In this document: one piece after another, positions 11,838 to 23,833 of the stretch | Position numbering within the stretch: the stretch's first letter is position 1 | Layout: the number at the start of each line of letters is the position of its first letter | From: Undaria pinnatifida | Lineage: Eukaryota > Sar > Phaeophyceae > Laminariales > Alariaceae | Length of the DNA: 64,000 nt | Direction: 5' to 3' | Assembly (NCBI GenBank): GCA_012845835.1 | Contig: JABAKD010000030.1 | Location: 8,116,805-8,180,804 of the forward strand | Made by a program: the position numbers and the translations under genes | The notes under the pieces: generated by a model | Database searches by the model: none | The model's input: the letters and a program-made list of their open reading frames with translations, nothing else | Told to the model about the DNA's origin: nothing

Positions 11838-12109
11838 TGAGACCCAATTTGACTATCAAATAGAAATTTCGGCCTGACTTGTCTCTTTTTCGACGCGCAA
11901 CAAATCAGTAGAAACATCATGTACAAGACTTGTCACCCGAGAGCTAAAGATGCCTCATGTGCCTGGCTTTAAGAAAATGTTACCAGCTCTGGTGAACTCG
12001 AAAGTACCGGCATTAAAGTTTTCGTTACCGCGTACGTTGAGCATTTTGGCGTTTTTTCGCTGGTATTGCTGCGAGCCCGCGGACGTGTTTAGGCCGCGGA
12101 GAGTCTTAA

Positions 12110-12570
12110 ACCACCTCCCCGTCCCCGAGTTTCCGGTTCACTCTAGTCTCTAGATTTTTTTCGGTGCAGTCAATTACGCCACATTTTCAACACGTTGCAT
12201 TCCGACCTTCGACCTTCAACTACTGGGTGCCTCAGAGACCCGCCTCAGAGACAGCGGGTGATTACGCACAGTGTTCCATCCATAGCAGCTCGTGATTCTA
12301 TTCAGATTGGTCGTCCGTGCATTTTCAACGGAGGTCTACACCTCGAGTTTGGGGTGCTACCGGTTGGTCGAAAATCGTCGGAATTCAGAAGACACAAAAA
12401 CAGAGAAAAAAACAACCCCCAACTGAACGCTTGCACTTTAACTGACGGCAGCTACATCTCCTCACAAGCAACTACAGCCCGCGAAATTGAGCCACGCTCA
12501 CTATGAGGTGCGTGAGGTCGTCGGGTGCAGCGGGCAGCGGCCGTAGGCAGCCAGAAAATGACTCCTGAGG
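12110..12570 (+). repeat. Dispersed repeat R2, copy 2
   Basis: Second copy of the 2180-2640 repeat. It lies between the two inverted MITEs. Confidence 0.6.
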
Positions 12571-12904
12571 TGATTTCATGAAGTCAAAGTTGCCAGCCAG
12601 CATCACCAAATAATCGAGAATTTGCTCCAAATCCAAGACGCTTGCGAGTTGGCATGTGCCACCATGGGTACAACATGTACGAAAAAATAGCTTTCACTAA
12701 AAGTTAGCTGGGTTCACCACGGATCTCTTGAAACACTATGCGTACGTGCGAGGAAAAAATGCGGACAGAGAAAATTCGTCGCCGTCTGAGGTTGTCAAGT
12801 GTCGGGCTACTGTAGAAAAAGGGCACAAAAGGGCGTAAAATCTATGAATTCTTCAATTTTTTCGTCATTTCTTTGTATCCGAGAAAAATGGATCTCGCTT
12901 GTAA

Positions 12905-13701
12905 GGCCATTTCTTATACAGTCGGATTCCGCCAGTCGAAAACGGCCCTTTTCGACTGGACCTTTTTTTTACTGGGTTCTTCTGGTCCTTCTTCTTGTCG
13001 TCAGTCGAGTCGATTTATAGTTTTTGTGGTCTTCCTCGAGGCTGTTGGTGTGAGGGAGTACTGCTGTACTGTTGTGCTGCTGTACGGCAATCGAAAATCG
13101 GTTGGCAGCTCTGTGCTTCGCGCGTTCCCCGCGAGCAACGCGTGCTTCGCGAGCGACAAACCCTCGCCCAAGCGGGTTGGTGGCGTTGGACTTTAGCCGA
13201 AAGCCACCAAAGCTACGTTTGTGGCATTGCACTTAGCCGAGAGCCGCCAAAGCTACAGCAGGCGCAGCCGTTGTTGGCAAAATGACATCGATACCGCGCG
13301 CTGCTGTCGTCGTGTGATACACGCTGCTGGCGAGCGGAGCAAGGAATGCGCAACGCTGACATACGGCGAGAATCAATAGCAGTGATAGCCAAGCCAGCGC
13401 CGGCGCTGTGGTATGATACTGCTGTTGGTACCTGGTATGGGTGTGCAGGTGTGTGCTTTGTGATGGGATGAGCGATGCGATGGGTTAAAAAAACACGTGT
13501 AAAAAATTTCGACTGAGTTTTTCGACTGGCAGATCCAGTCGACCAAGTCAAGTTTTTCGAGTGGATCCCCCACTCGGAATACTTAATGGAAAAAAGTTGA
13601 GTCGAAAAAGCTCTTTGTTGACTGTGCAAGCAAGCCCGATTTGGGCTTCAGTCGAAGAAGGCCGTTTTCGACTGACAAATCCGACTGTGTAAGAAATGGC
13701 C
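12905..13701 (+). mobile_element. Harbinger-like MITE, copy 2, with TAA target duplication
   Basis: 797 bases with terminal inverted repeats of about 50 bases. The left end starts GGCCATTTCTTATACAGTC and the right end reads GACTGTGTAAGAAATGGCC. TAA flanks both sides (12902-12904 and 13702-13704), the 3-bp TWA target duplication typical of PIF/Harbinger. Further GTCGAAAA/CAGTCG motifs are repeated just inside the ends. It has no transposase frame, so it would depend on an autonomous partner. About 200 bases longer than copy 1, with extra CAGTCGA-motif sequence near 13500-13640. Confidence 0.85.
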
Positions 13702-13971
13702 TAATAGTCTCATCGCTATTTTCAAGCCATTGTTTTTTTGGCGAAACGCCTCGCGCCTATCAGATACCTGGTACTTGATAAAATATAATACTGTATTCCT
13801 TAGCGGGATTCCTCGCGGCCTTAAACTTATGGCTTTGAAGCTATTGTTCATCGATTTTAATTGCACAGTTTATTTAATAAAGTTATTCTAAATAACGACG
13901 TCAGCTGTGAGTTCGACGAATTTAGGGTCGATACTCATCTTTGCAAGCTGCGTTGTTGGTACTTGTATTGA

Positions 13972-14975
13972 TAGTATAAATATATATATGATCATTCTAT
14001 TTTTGGGGGATTCGGTCAGGAGTTTTTTTCGTCTCGACCTCAGTATGCGATTCTCGGAACTGGGACTCTCGGTCAAATAGTTTCGTTCGAGCGCCGTCTT
14101 CGGGGGGCGGCTCAAACGCTCCTCGCCCAGCCGTATCCATTCCGCACCTGGCCGGGATCGGGTACGTGGGCTAAGCGAGACAAGCGAGAAGTGCGCAATT
14201 TTTAGTATTTTGGGCGTGTATACGCCCGAGCTATTCTTGAATCTTGGCATATGCAGAGCTTGAACAAAAAAAACATATGGGAAAACATTTATTTCCAAGT
14301 TGGCCTCATTTCCAAACTGGCTTCTTATTTCGTCCCCACCACACTTTTTTCATGGTCACACCTCGAAGCGTTTGGCCTAATGTCATACGACTGCTGTGTC
14401 GTTGCTTTTCGATATCGGATTTCACGGTTAAATACCTTTGATCGAACGTTCGTTGTCGGCCGTTCCCTACCCAACGACATCATTACACCCAGTGTCCGTG
14501 CTGATTCATCCTAGAGAGATACAACTTATTATGATGTGGTCACAGACTGTCGGACAGTGCAGAGTAAACCAAACAATCGCAATTAATCAAGGTATAAAGC
14601 AAGTGTAATGCTAGCGTACCGGGTACGAGAACACGAGAAAACAGGCCAGACCATAAAAATAGAAAATAAACACAACGAACGAAGTCGCTCTCAAAATCGC
14701 AATACGAGAAACAAATGTTTCGTCAGTCTTTTTCATCGCCGCTCCAAAGAGTCGTTCCGTATGTATTGTTCACGATCCACGATCCATCTTTCAGGACCGC
14801 GCAATAAAAATTTCACACTAATTCGGTATATTTATCCCCACAAACGAAACGTGGATGCACTTACTTCTAAAGGTAGGTGTGATTCTCAAGGTAGTAGTGT
14901 TTTGAACGCTCTGTTGTGTGGTTGCAAGAATTGCGCTGGCTACTGACCGTTGTTGTTGTTGCTGGTCAACACATC
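13972..14975 (-). repeat. Dispersed repeat R3, copy 1
   Basis: About 1 kb matching the plus strand of 50759-51775 in inverted orientation. Shared landmarks include GGGGCGGCTCAAACGC, GACAAGCGAGAAGTGCG and TTTCATGGTCACACCTCGAAG. The far end reads TATATATGATCATTC. Open frames in the two copies do not correspond in length. Class unknown. Confidence 0.75.
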
Positions 14976-15187
14976 GTGTGCGCCAGCAATTAATTGATGA
15001 CAGCAGCATAATAAAATATAGTGATCTTCTTGAAAATGACATTTCGTGTTCGCCGGGAATTAACCGATGATACAGAGTAATAGGGATCTTGACAATATCT
15101 CCTTGACAATATCTCCTGTGCGCCACAGCAATCGACGATATAGCAGCATCATGAAAAAATAGGAATCTTCTGCACAAATATCTCGTG
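14975..15187 (+). repeat. Degenerate tandem repeat, about 75-base unit
   Basis: Three diverged units, each with a GTGCGCCAGCAAT-like start, an ATTRATGAYAG-like middle and an ATAGTGATCTTCT-like end. Directly abuts repeat R3. Confidence 0.6.
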
Positions 15188-15734
15188 GTACCTATCACTA
15201 CGCATACGCACGTCAGACGCAAGTCAATTGGAAAAGAAGAAAAGAAAAGACAGGGAAGAAACAAAAGGGGTATTATATTCTGATTCAAGATCACCCTGTC
15301 TGTGTCAAGCCGAAGCAGGCGCTCATTTTCAGACTTTTTTCCACGGTTGGTTATTATGCTCGAGTCGTGCCAGTCTTAGTTCCACATATTATTATGTCGT
15401 TTTTCTTTGGGACACCCCATTTTTGTTCGAAATTCATTGTGCTTATAACCGGAGGGCCCTGAATCCTGCATACAAATGGTTCTAATTCGCCCATTTACAT
15501 TGCGTCTGGTGCTGTTTTGTTGCTGTTCAAGTGTTTCTCAACCTCATTTTAAGTGTGCTTGCTCGGCACGCCACCTGATATAGGCTCAACATCGCTTTTT
15601 TTGTGAGACCTATTATGCAAATAACTCATTGAACTGCGCTTGGATTACAAATGTTTGCCGTATGCGAGAAGTATGCGAGAAAACCCGAGTCGGTCGAAAT
15701 AATCGTGAGCTTCCTCAAAGCCTACCAGCCAATC

Positions 15735-16362
15735 ACGAGAAATAAGTCAATGGAGTCAGGGTTGATCCGCCGTGCGTGGAGGTATATCGACCCGGGAGAT
15801 CATCGTTATAGATCCCGCGTTGTTGGAGCTGTAGATATTCGGAGGATTTCTGAACCGGGGATGGGGCCCTATCTCCCCCGTGTGCGACGGAACTGCCCCC
15901 CATTGGTTGGTGAGCCTCCATCATCCTTTTACTAGGGTGTGGGGGGCCGCTGTGGAGCTCGAACCAATCAGCGATTCTAGCCAATGGAACTGGGGTTTCC
16001 ACACCGTGGGGGGCGGTGTCGACCCGAGAGAACTCGGTTTTCTTCTCTCGTATGTCCAATTTTTTTATCTATGACCCCTGGACCGGGGATGGTACCCTAT
16101 CGTCCCCGGGTGGAGCTGGCTCTATAATATACGAATCCCAGCCAATTAGAGATCGGCCGGTCGGTGGCACTGGCGATTTCCACACTGTGCGGGGTGCGGG
16201 GAGGTATCAATCCTGGTGATATATCCGTGTTCGTTCCCGGGTTGTCGGAGTTGTATATATGTGAATGTATTATGATTCTGGGAATGGACCCTATCGTCCC
16301 CAGATGACGGGTACTTTATGTACGATCTCCGGCCAGTGAGCAACCAGCAATCAGACAAAAAG
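15735..16362 (+). repeat. Satellite-like repeat R4, block 1
   Basis: Diverged units spaced about 195-230 bases, each with a CCGGGGATGG(G/T)(G/A)CCCTAT core (near 15857, 16085 and 16280), a TTTCCACAC(T/C)GTG segment and a GGTTGTYGGAGYTGTA segment. The same family, in the opposite orientation, forms 47697-48745. Confidence 0.7.
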
Positions 16363-16835
16363 GCCACACCAGGTATTATATGTTTTTATTTTCGTCTAAA
16401 ACTCGATCGAGCCTGAAATTCTCAACTACCAAATTCTTAGTTTAGCGTTATCGCGTACTACTAATATTCCATCGACCAGACGAGAGTGGTCTACAGCAAC
16501 AAGTAGCAGCATTATTATAATAGAATTCGAGGAATTGAATGACGAAGGCAGCTACACCGTGTTTCACGCCTAGAATACCGCCAGAAAGTCTCTTCACGAT
16601 CACTATACACACAGAGACACAGTCGGTCTGCGAGCCTCGGATCTAGATATGATTATGGTATCATGCATGTACAATAGCAGAAGCTGGCTCAGTGCGCGCC
16701 TGTCAACTGCTACGTAGAGAACATGCAGCAAACATTTGGCCATCCTTCTGCTGGCCCAGGATGCTTGGTTGAGTCGAAACGTCAAGAAACGCACTCGAAA
16801 CGTCTCTTCGTGCCCAGACTACTTTGCTTCGGTGG

Positions 16836-19078
16836 CGTCCTCAATCACGTCAATCTGGCGGCCAGGAGGGCGTCGTAGTCAAAGTGAGCGACGTGGTCAA
16901 GCCTGCTACGTACGCAGCATACAAGGAGGCACCTTCCTCCGCGGGTGTGGGTCGTATGACGATGAAGGAAATCTGTGGCGGCGGTGACAGGCTTGTTCTG
17001 TGGGACGTTACCCATGTTAGCCTTGCGGCCGATTGGACACCCCCCCGGCGACGCCAGTACCGTCGCCGAACCTGAATGCAAGTGCCGCTTACAACGATGA
17101 CGCCGACTTCTTCGCTACCGAAGCACCTTGCCACATGGTGGGCTCGCTAGGTAAGACCTTACCCCGTCCTAGGAAGAAATTGAGCCGAGTTGTCTGACGT
17201 CCTGCTCGCATTGGCGTTCCTCTTTTTCTTGCTGACGTTTGTATTACTCGCCAAACAAACCAAACTTTTTCGTTGGTGTTTTGTTTTTAGATGATGCGGA
17301 CTCGGACGATGGCGAAAAGGACGGTGGCGACGGGTATGACTTTGATGTTGGTCACGACCGCGCTTGCGACCTAGGAGCCGAAGACGCGATCGGTGGCAAT
17401 GTCGACCAAGACGACGTGAGTGCTGTAGAGGTGGCAAATATGTTTTGTTTGTTTCTAAAATCTGCTTGGCGTCAATGTGCGCTTTGTATACGATTTTTTC
17501 CGTTCGAGTGTTCTGAATTCATGTTGATTGTTGCACAACTGTATCAGGGGGTGGCCCACACATGCTCAAGGTTTGCCTGGATACCTTCCACGCGCTTCCA
17601 CGTATCTCGCGCCTGGTGAAGAAGAGTCACGGCGCCTTCAAGCCCTCCACGGCTTGGTTGAGAGATGCTTGCTATATCGTTAATCTGGAAGACAACAAGG
17701 AGGCGAGTGGTTTTGACGTCATTTGTGTCGTTGTTCGGATCAGTGATATGGAGAGACTGTAGCTGTCGTCGAAAACAATGCCTGTACTGGGTCATGCGTC
17801 GTGACCATTACGCTCCTGCTGATCTCGCTTCCAACCGCAGATAGAAAGTGCTCTTCAAGCGCGAAAAATGGCATCGGAATAGGTGGCAGAGTGTATAGAG
17901 ATGAACTGGACGTGCTTCTTGCGGAATTGTGGGCGGTTGGTGCCCGAGCGGACACGACTGTTGACTCGCTTTGGTTCAGTGGTTGATCGGTTCTGCGACG
18001 TGATATATGCGAAATCGGGATAAAATCTCCTGCGCCCGAAAGCCCTGGAGGTCGTGAAGCTGCTCCGCAAGCACATCGAAGCTTGTTGTCTAAGCAAGCC
18101 TGACGGTGTGCCGCTGTACTATGCAAAGGGGAAAAGTAAAGCGGGGATCACCACTCGTCGCTGTGTCAGAGGTACCAGCAGTACAGGGGCTTGGAGTGTG
18201 TTTTGCGTGGCTTTTCTATCACTAGAAGGCACAGCAACCATTTCCACCCATAAATTTGGCCTCACGGCATAACCCGATGCTCATAGTATTTGCCGTCAAG
18301 TATACCTCACGGTTTCGTTTGTTGCAGTGTTTGTACATGTTGAATTTTTTTCTCAGCTTGGTGGTCAACCAGGTAGTACGTGTTATGAACCTGACGTACG
18401 CCTGTTCAATATGTTTTCCGCCCGCTGTAACTGTTTGTCCTTTTTCAAAGGGTTTTCATCGTTACCTCCGCAGGCTACTATTGCGCTTCTCCTGCGTTGG
18501 CCCACCCGATTCTGCTGGAATTCAATTATCGCTGGAATATTGGGATGGCTGCGAAGAACCGCGGACTGCCGAAGTAGATTGGAGCGTGCTACGAACAGTT
18601 TGAGTTTGATATTATCTTAAGCGACACGGCCAGCTGGTCACCGGATAGCCCGATGTTTCCTGCGTGGGTCTCTGCTCTTGACGTGATAGACGCTGGTGAA
18701 AGAAGCGACCTTTCTCAGAGATTGTGGGGACCTGATGCTCGGGGTGAGGGGCCGGTTGATCTTGTCGACCTCCCAACAACTTCAGAATCACTATTTGATG
18801 AAATCAAAGGGCACACCAATGTTAGGAATACGATGATCTCTATTAGTCAACGGCATGCTGCATTGCGTGCTAGGTTGCGGGAAGCTGACGGGGGCGCGAC
18901 GATTGCGGGTGTTGTCGGTAGCGCTGTTTCCCCTGCTGTTTCGCGGAGTTGGTATGGGGCAGGTATTGTTGGCGTTTGTGGCGGCAGTAAAGGGGGTGGC
19001 GCAGCGGCAGGTGCAGGCGTGTCGGCGTCAGCTGCAGAGATGTTGGAGTTTAGCGGCGGCGGGGATGAGGCTGGGTAG
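16836..19078 (+). pseudogene. Decayed transposase-like gene
   Basis: Exon-like segments read in one direction with splice signals: about 16836-17150 (donor GTAAGA), 17291-17415 (acceptor TTTTTAG, donor GTGAGT), 17548 onward (acceptor ATCAG), 17841-18185 and 18451-19078. Segment 17548 contains CLDTFHALPRISRLVKKSHG. The 17841 segment contains KLLRKHIEACCLSKPDGVPL and RCVRGTSST. The next contains GFHRYLRRLL, then in another frame ILLEFNYRWNIGMAAKNRG. This order (Asp-rich DxFH start, RGTSS, then F/GFH and an FNYRWN segment) resembles RNase H-fold transposases. Breaks: TAG at 17880, TAA at 18021 and TAG at 18575, plus apparent frameshifts near 17040 (a C homopolymer) and 18485-18495. The tail is glycine/alanine rich. 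The superfamily is not certain. Confidence 0.7.
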
Positions 19079-21518
19079 TTTGGCGCCGCCAACCGACGCC
19101 CAAGAAGCCCAAGGGCCCACTCCGGGGCCCTCAGATTTTCTTTCACCGCGGCCACAGTCGACAAGAAGGCGCGTACCAGGAGGCTCACCCTGCCCCGCGT
19201 GGGAGGGAGGGGCGGCCCCAATGCAATGTGTCGCGAGAAAAGCACCGGCCCGAGGCCTGCAGACCTGGGAAACTAGATCAGACGGAAAGCTGTGGTGGTC
19301 GTGGTGTGAATGTGAAAAGTGCACAGTAGGGTCTACGCCTCTAATCGTCGCTTTATACTCCGGCCCATCTTGGTGTGGTAGGTTAGCGTCTGCAGTGTCG
19401 GGTCGAGTTTCCCTTTGGTAAATTCCCAGAGAATAAAGACCGTACGAGTTTATTATGTTTTTGCTTCGTTTGCGAGCCGGCCGTTTCGTTTTGTGTGGCC
19501 CTGGGATTGATTGTCTGTTTCATCTCGCGGGGGGGGGGGGGGTCAACATCGATACTCCGACAAAATCGTGACGCACATTTGTTTTGTTTTTCCATTCCCA
19601 TGTTTTCCTTTTTGCCATCCCTGGGGAGAGGGAAAGAAGAGGAGGGGGGGGGTTACCTGGTACCTACTCAAAGCTATTCCCCACCCCCTGTTATTTCTCA
19701 TCCTTCGCCGGGCATGATGGGGGTGCTAGATGTCGCCGGGCGGCAAGAATGGTGCAGTGCAAAGACATACACCATACAAGAGTGTCTATTTTGGAAGAAC
19801 GAAGATTCTTCGAAAAGCATCGCCAATCATTTGGTTAAACTGGAGTTATACATGGGTCCTATTTTTTGTGGTGTTCGTGTCGTCTATTTTGGCGGAACCA
19901 CCCGCATCGCTTCCCTGTCGAATATTGTCACCGAAAGCCCTGCGTCATTTATTCGATACACACCAAGGAGTTCAACGCGAAAGAAACGCGTTGTATAGCA
20001 ACGACAACATTTGTATCACAAACGCATGACAAAATCACTGCTTTGCGGCTGGTTGGTGATGCTTGCCGTTGTGCCAGGTACATCTTTTGTGATACAGCAG
20101 CACTACTTGTTGTAGTAGTGCACGACATACGTTAAAAAAAAACGAACAGGGATATAGGAAAGCAAGGCTGATACCTTACCAGGAAAGGAAGACAATTGAG
20201 AGGCGCTGTGCTGAAGATAGCGTGTAGAACTCACCCTTTCTCAAATAAGAAATTCAGCCTCGGCCAACAGCGTCCCGGTTTCTTCTTTTTTTTCCTAATA
20301 ATATTTCATTTCTATTACTACTACTGCTGTATGAACAGCCTAGAATAATCTATCTGCACTACACCTACTTGTACAAGTATCAGGCACCTATTTAATACGT
20401 AGCGAGAAACAGGAATCCTGGTTGTGGCTGCGGGTTTCTTATTTGGGAGAGGGTGTCATCTGCACTAACTTGAGCTTCCGGATTTCTTGTCTTCCTAGAA
20501 GTATCAGCTTGCTATTCTTACGTCCCGTACTACTTTCCGAGTATTGTGCCGCTGGTCCTCTGATAAGAAACCGAGGTTTTGTTTTGTTTTAGGCTGAATT
20601 TCGTACCAGGTATTTTTATGAAAATGATGTGCCCCACACTAACTTCAGTATAAAATTTACCGAAGTTCTTATTTCTCCGCAAGAACCTTGCGTGAGCCCC
20701 GTTCTTATAAGAGGGAGGCATGCGCGTTTTTTTTAATGATGTTTTTTTTGTTCCGAAACGCCTCCGACTTTTTTTCGCGCTTCGCGCGATTATTTTAATG
20801 CCTTACAAAAGTGTCCCTATATATAGGATCCGTGCCCGATCTCTGATGTACGAATATACTTTATGTTGCGAGGGAAATCAGCAATACAAAGATACAAAGT
20901 ACAACGCAGGACGCGAGCAGCCACAGCAGTGCGCTGCTGCGTAAGTGTGTAGCGATCGCGACCGTATCCGCGACTGTGAGCATAAACATGGACGCCTCAA
21001 CGAAATCCCAACGTCCCAGCTGCATCGGCGCCGAGTTCACCAGTTCCCTTCGAATGTGATACCTCGCATGATTACATAGTTATTCAATTATATCCCTTCC
21101 ATGACTCCGCCCGCCATAACTTACAAATCAATCAACATCGTTTTTTTCTTAACCGGGGGTTTCCAATTATAAATGGAGGCGTTATTAGCCCGGGGATAGG
21201 GGACGTGAGGAATTTCCTCTAGAAAATATTGTTACCTCAAGCCCTATTAATTTCGGGTAATTTCCGCTACCGGGAAATACGCATCCTTGGTTTTTACTCT
21301 ATCGAATATTGAATCGAACAAGTCGAAGTGCTGCCCTGCCTTACCCATGCGGAGCTCTTGTACTATTTTATATTCTTATTTTTTTTTTTTATCCTCCGGC
21401 GGATGGAACTATTTCATTGTTCATGCGATTTACGCGAATCGAAACACTAAAAGCGAGTGCGAATATCACTACGTGAGCTGATGAGCTGATCAGTTGACGA
21501 GCTTTATCATGTAGCTTG
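19079..21518. other. Intergenic, no recognised gene
   Basis: Holds a G homopolymer near 19532, short overlapping frames without family resemblance, and at 21290-21410 a segment (GAAGTGCTGCCCTGCC, then TTTTATCCTCCGGCGGAT) that recurs on the opposite strand near 46940-47020 and, for the last motif, near 47160 and 55280. Confidence 0.5.
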
Positions 21519-21520
21519 TA

Positions 21521-22834
21521 CAGTCGTCCCCGCTTTAAAGACGCTCGGCTTAAGTCAACTCCCCGCTATAAAGACGACATTTTTTACAGAACCATGGTGG
21601 CCCGCAGATAGGACATACAGTAGGGGGGTGTCGTTTTTTCTCCAATTCCATTCCACGGCCCCCCCAAAATTCATCTCGCGAAGCTGCTCAGACAGCGGTC
21701 TGCTGCTTTCGACGCTGCTACCTGTGGGTATGGAGAGATTCCTCCCGTCTACTGGCGGGTCGTCTGCCGCCGGCTTGAGGCCGTGTGGTGAACCAACGTG
21801 CACGACAAAGTCTATGCTTGTGTCATCGATTCATGAGTGCCCTTGCGGGCGACCCATGCACGCGTATTGCGGTCGGGGCATCGGAGACGAGGGCTACGGG
21901 CAGCAGAGAGAGTGCACAGATTGCCAGAAGAGGACAGACTCGTGCGTCACAACCTCCCTTTCAGAAGCCGAAGTCCGCTCTCGTCTTGAGGAAGTTCGTT
22001 CCTACTTGTACGCGAAAGGGGGAAACGGCGAATACAGCGAATCGCTATTCCTTCTTTCGAGAACCGTTCATTCGTTTACACATGAAACTCAAGTCAAGCG
22101 TAGAGCGAAGGGGAGGGGTGAGGTGCAGTCCACCCTTCGTGATGCATGGAAGTCGTAGTTTGGGAATGCCGTTCTTTGGGCTAAGGTCGCTGGTGCGATC
22201 TGTGATTTTGCTTCGCTCGGCAAACATGTTTCATGCTCTGTGTGGATTCGGTTTTTAAAACTGCAGTGGAGTGAGCTCTCTTTGTTTCAGCGTTGTGCGT
22301 GTTTCGTGCTTCATGGTGTTATTTTTCCCCTGTGCTCGAGCTGTGTGGTTTCGGGCGCAGGTGGCTCTCTGGTTGGTACGTGACGTTGAAACGGCAGTAC
22401 GCACATTTTTCATGTGGTGACTACATCAAGCGTAGGCTTCAGAGGAGTGATTTTCAAGTGGGCCAACGAGAGACTAAATGTACTCGAATACAGGTTCCCT
22501 TGTTTGTAAATACGAACGCAAAGCACGCGCAGTCCACACACGCAAGTAGTCTATGTGCAGCGCCAAGGTTGTAGTTTCTCAGGTTGGCGCGGGTGGAGGT
22601 GATGTCCGCGAAAACTTAAATTCTACATACCTACAACGGCGTGGTGATTCTTTTTCGGCGTTTGCCTGTCATGCCAGTATTCCTGCTGAAATGGCGCGTC
22701 GTTTGACGTAGGTTACGTCTCCGTTGACCCCGGGGAAGGGGAGTTATTGTCCCCGGAAAGTTAAAGACGATTCCCCGGGTTAAAGACGCCCTGAAAAAAA
22801 AAACCCATGTGCGTCTTTAAAGCGGGGTCGACTG
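21521..22834 (+). mobile_element. Pogo/Tc1-type DNA element with TA target site
   Basis: 1314 bases with terminal inverted repeats starting CAGTCGTCCCCGCTTTAAAG on the left and CAGTCGACCCCGCTTTAAAG (reverse complement) on the right, one mismatch. TA flanks both ends (21519-21520 and 22835-22836). Subterminal ends repeat TAAAGACG motifs at 21561 and around 22760-22790. The only sizeable frame encodes a cysteine-rich protein and no DDE transposase was seen, so the element looks non-autonomous. TIR text and TA duplication fit the pogo/Tigger branch. Confidence 0.85.
21730..22158 (+). CDS. Cys/His-rich protein inside the pogo-type element
   Basis: 142 codons from the first in-frame ATG to TAG. 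Residues around 20-70 form a zinc-finger-like pattern: two Cys, then HECPCGRPMHAYC, then ECTDC. This may be a cross-brace or treble-clef fold. The C-terminal half is basic and predicted helical (LSEAEVRSRLEEVRSYL). It does not contain a recognisable DDE catalytic core. It could be a DNA-binding fragment of the element's own protein or captured cargo. The spacing does not match a standard RING finger exactly. Expression is unknown. Confidence 0.45.
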   Translation: MERFLPSTGGSSAAGLRPCGEPTCTTKSMLVSSIHECPCGRPMHAYCGRGIGDEGYGQQRECTDCQKRTDSCVTTSLSEAEVRSRLEEVRSYLYAKGGNGEYSESLFLLSRTVHSFTHETQVKRRAKGRGEVQSTLRDAWKS

Positions 22835-23283
22835 TAAACATGTCAAGCAGCTGCTATGCTCTGCTATGGCTTACGCTTACGAGGACGAAGGCGTGGTCTG
22901 CCCTCCGCGGTTTGTTCACGCAACATTCCAGCAAGTTGTGATCGTGAGGCGCCAGAGGTAAATGCTTACGGGATGAAGTGCGGCGGCGGAGCCGTGCAAG
23001 GAACAAAGGCACAAACGAAGCATGAACGGCGCTTTACTACTACTGGTGTGCTCCATCTGCTCTATACGAGTACGTACTTACCTGGCACATTCATCATATT
23101 ATAGCACTCGCAAGGCACACATGACCCCGGAACCGGATGGAAACAAGTCATGGGACAACAACGAGCCACGCATCTCAGCTCACATGATGATACGCAAAGG
23201 CTCCTCCAGCAGCCGGAACAGACCAAACCACCCCTCTGGTAGTGCATACAGCAGTCGTGTGCTGCAGCCAAAGGCCTACTCAC

Positions 23284-23411
23284 CCTCGCCAGGCAACCTG
23301 TCCATTATCACGTCGTCGATTGCATCAAATGTCTCCTCCAGAGTGGGCTCCACCCACCCTACCCCGACCCCGGCATCGTCTTCTTCCGCCGCGCCGACAC
23401 CGTCGTCGCGC
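23284..23411 (-). CDS. Possible isolated exon, unknown protein
   Basis: A minus-strand open stretch ends at a GTGAGT donor and encodes an acidic, exon-like peptide (VEPTLEETFDAIDDVIMDRL). The acceptor would be GCACTGAG. No adjoining exon was found and no family was recognised. It lies upstream of and divergent to the carrier gene. Confidence 0.3.
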
Positions 23412-23833
23412 AGGCTCAGTGCGTAGACTCGTCTTCTTGTGGGAAGGCTGTTCGCGTTTACACCATGTCTAGCGATAGCATCAAAAGTGTGCTGGTGCCA
23501 AAATGTAGGCACGACACGGCTGGGGATTTTTGGGGCAGTGGTGTGAGCCAGGAACGCTGGCAAGGTCATCCTTTCGGCCGACAAGCACGCTGAGCTGGCT
23601 GCTGCTACATCTGACATGCGTGTGGCCGGGATGTGGCAACGTTGTAAAATTCTGAACCCGCCGCATTTTGGGGTTTCCATTGTATATAGAAGCGGCAACG
23701 ACACGGAACGGAAAATTGGTGTACGTCGAGATCAAGCCAAGCAGCAGCTAGAACCAACACACTGCAGAGAGCACAGCGGTTCGCAGGCCCAGCTGAGTTG
23801 AACGGAACACTTTTTCGACACGATACGTCCACC

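Noticed and set aside
11399-11926. 175-codon minus-strand open frame
   Set aside because: Covers the MITE and its flank; the inverted copy at 12905-13701 does not preserve the frame.
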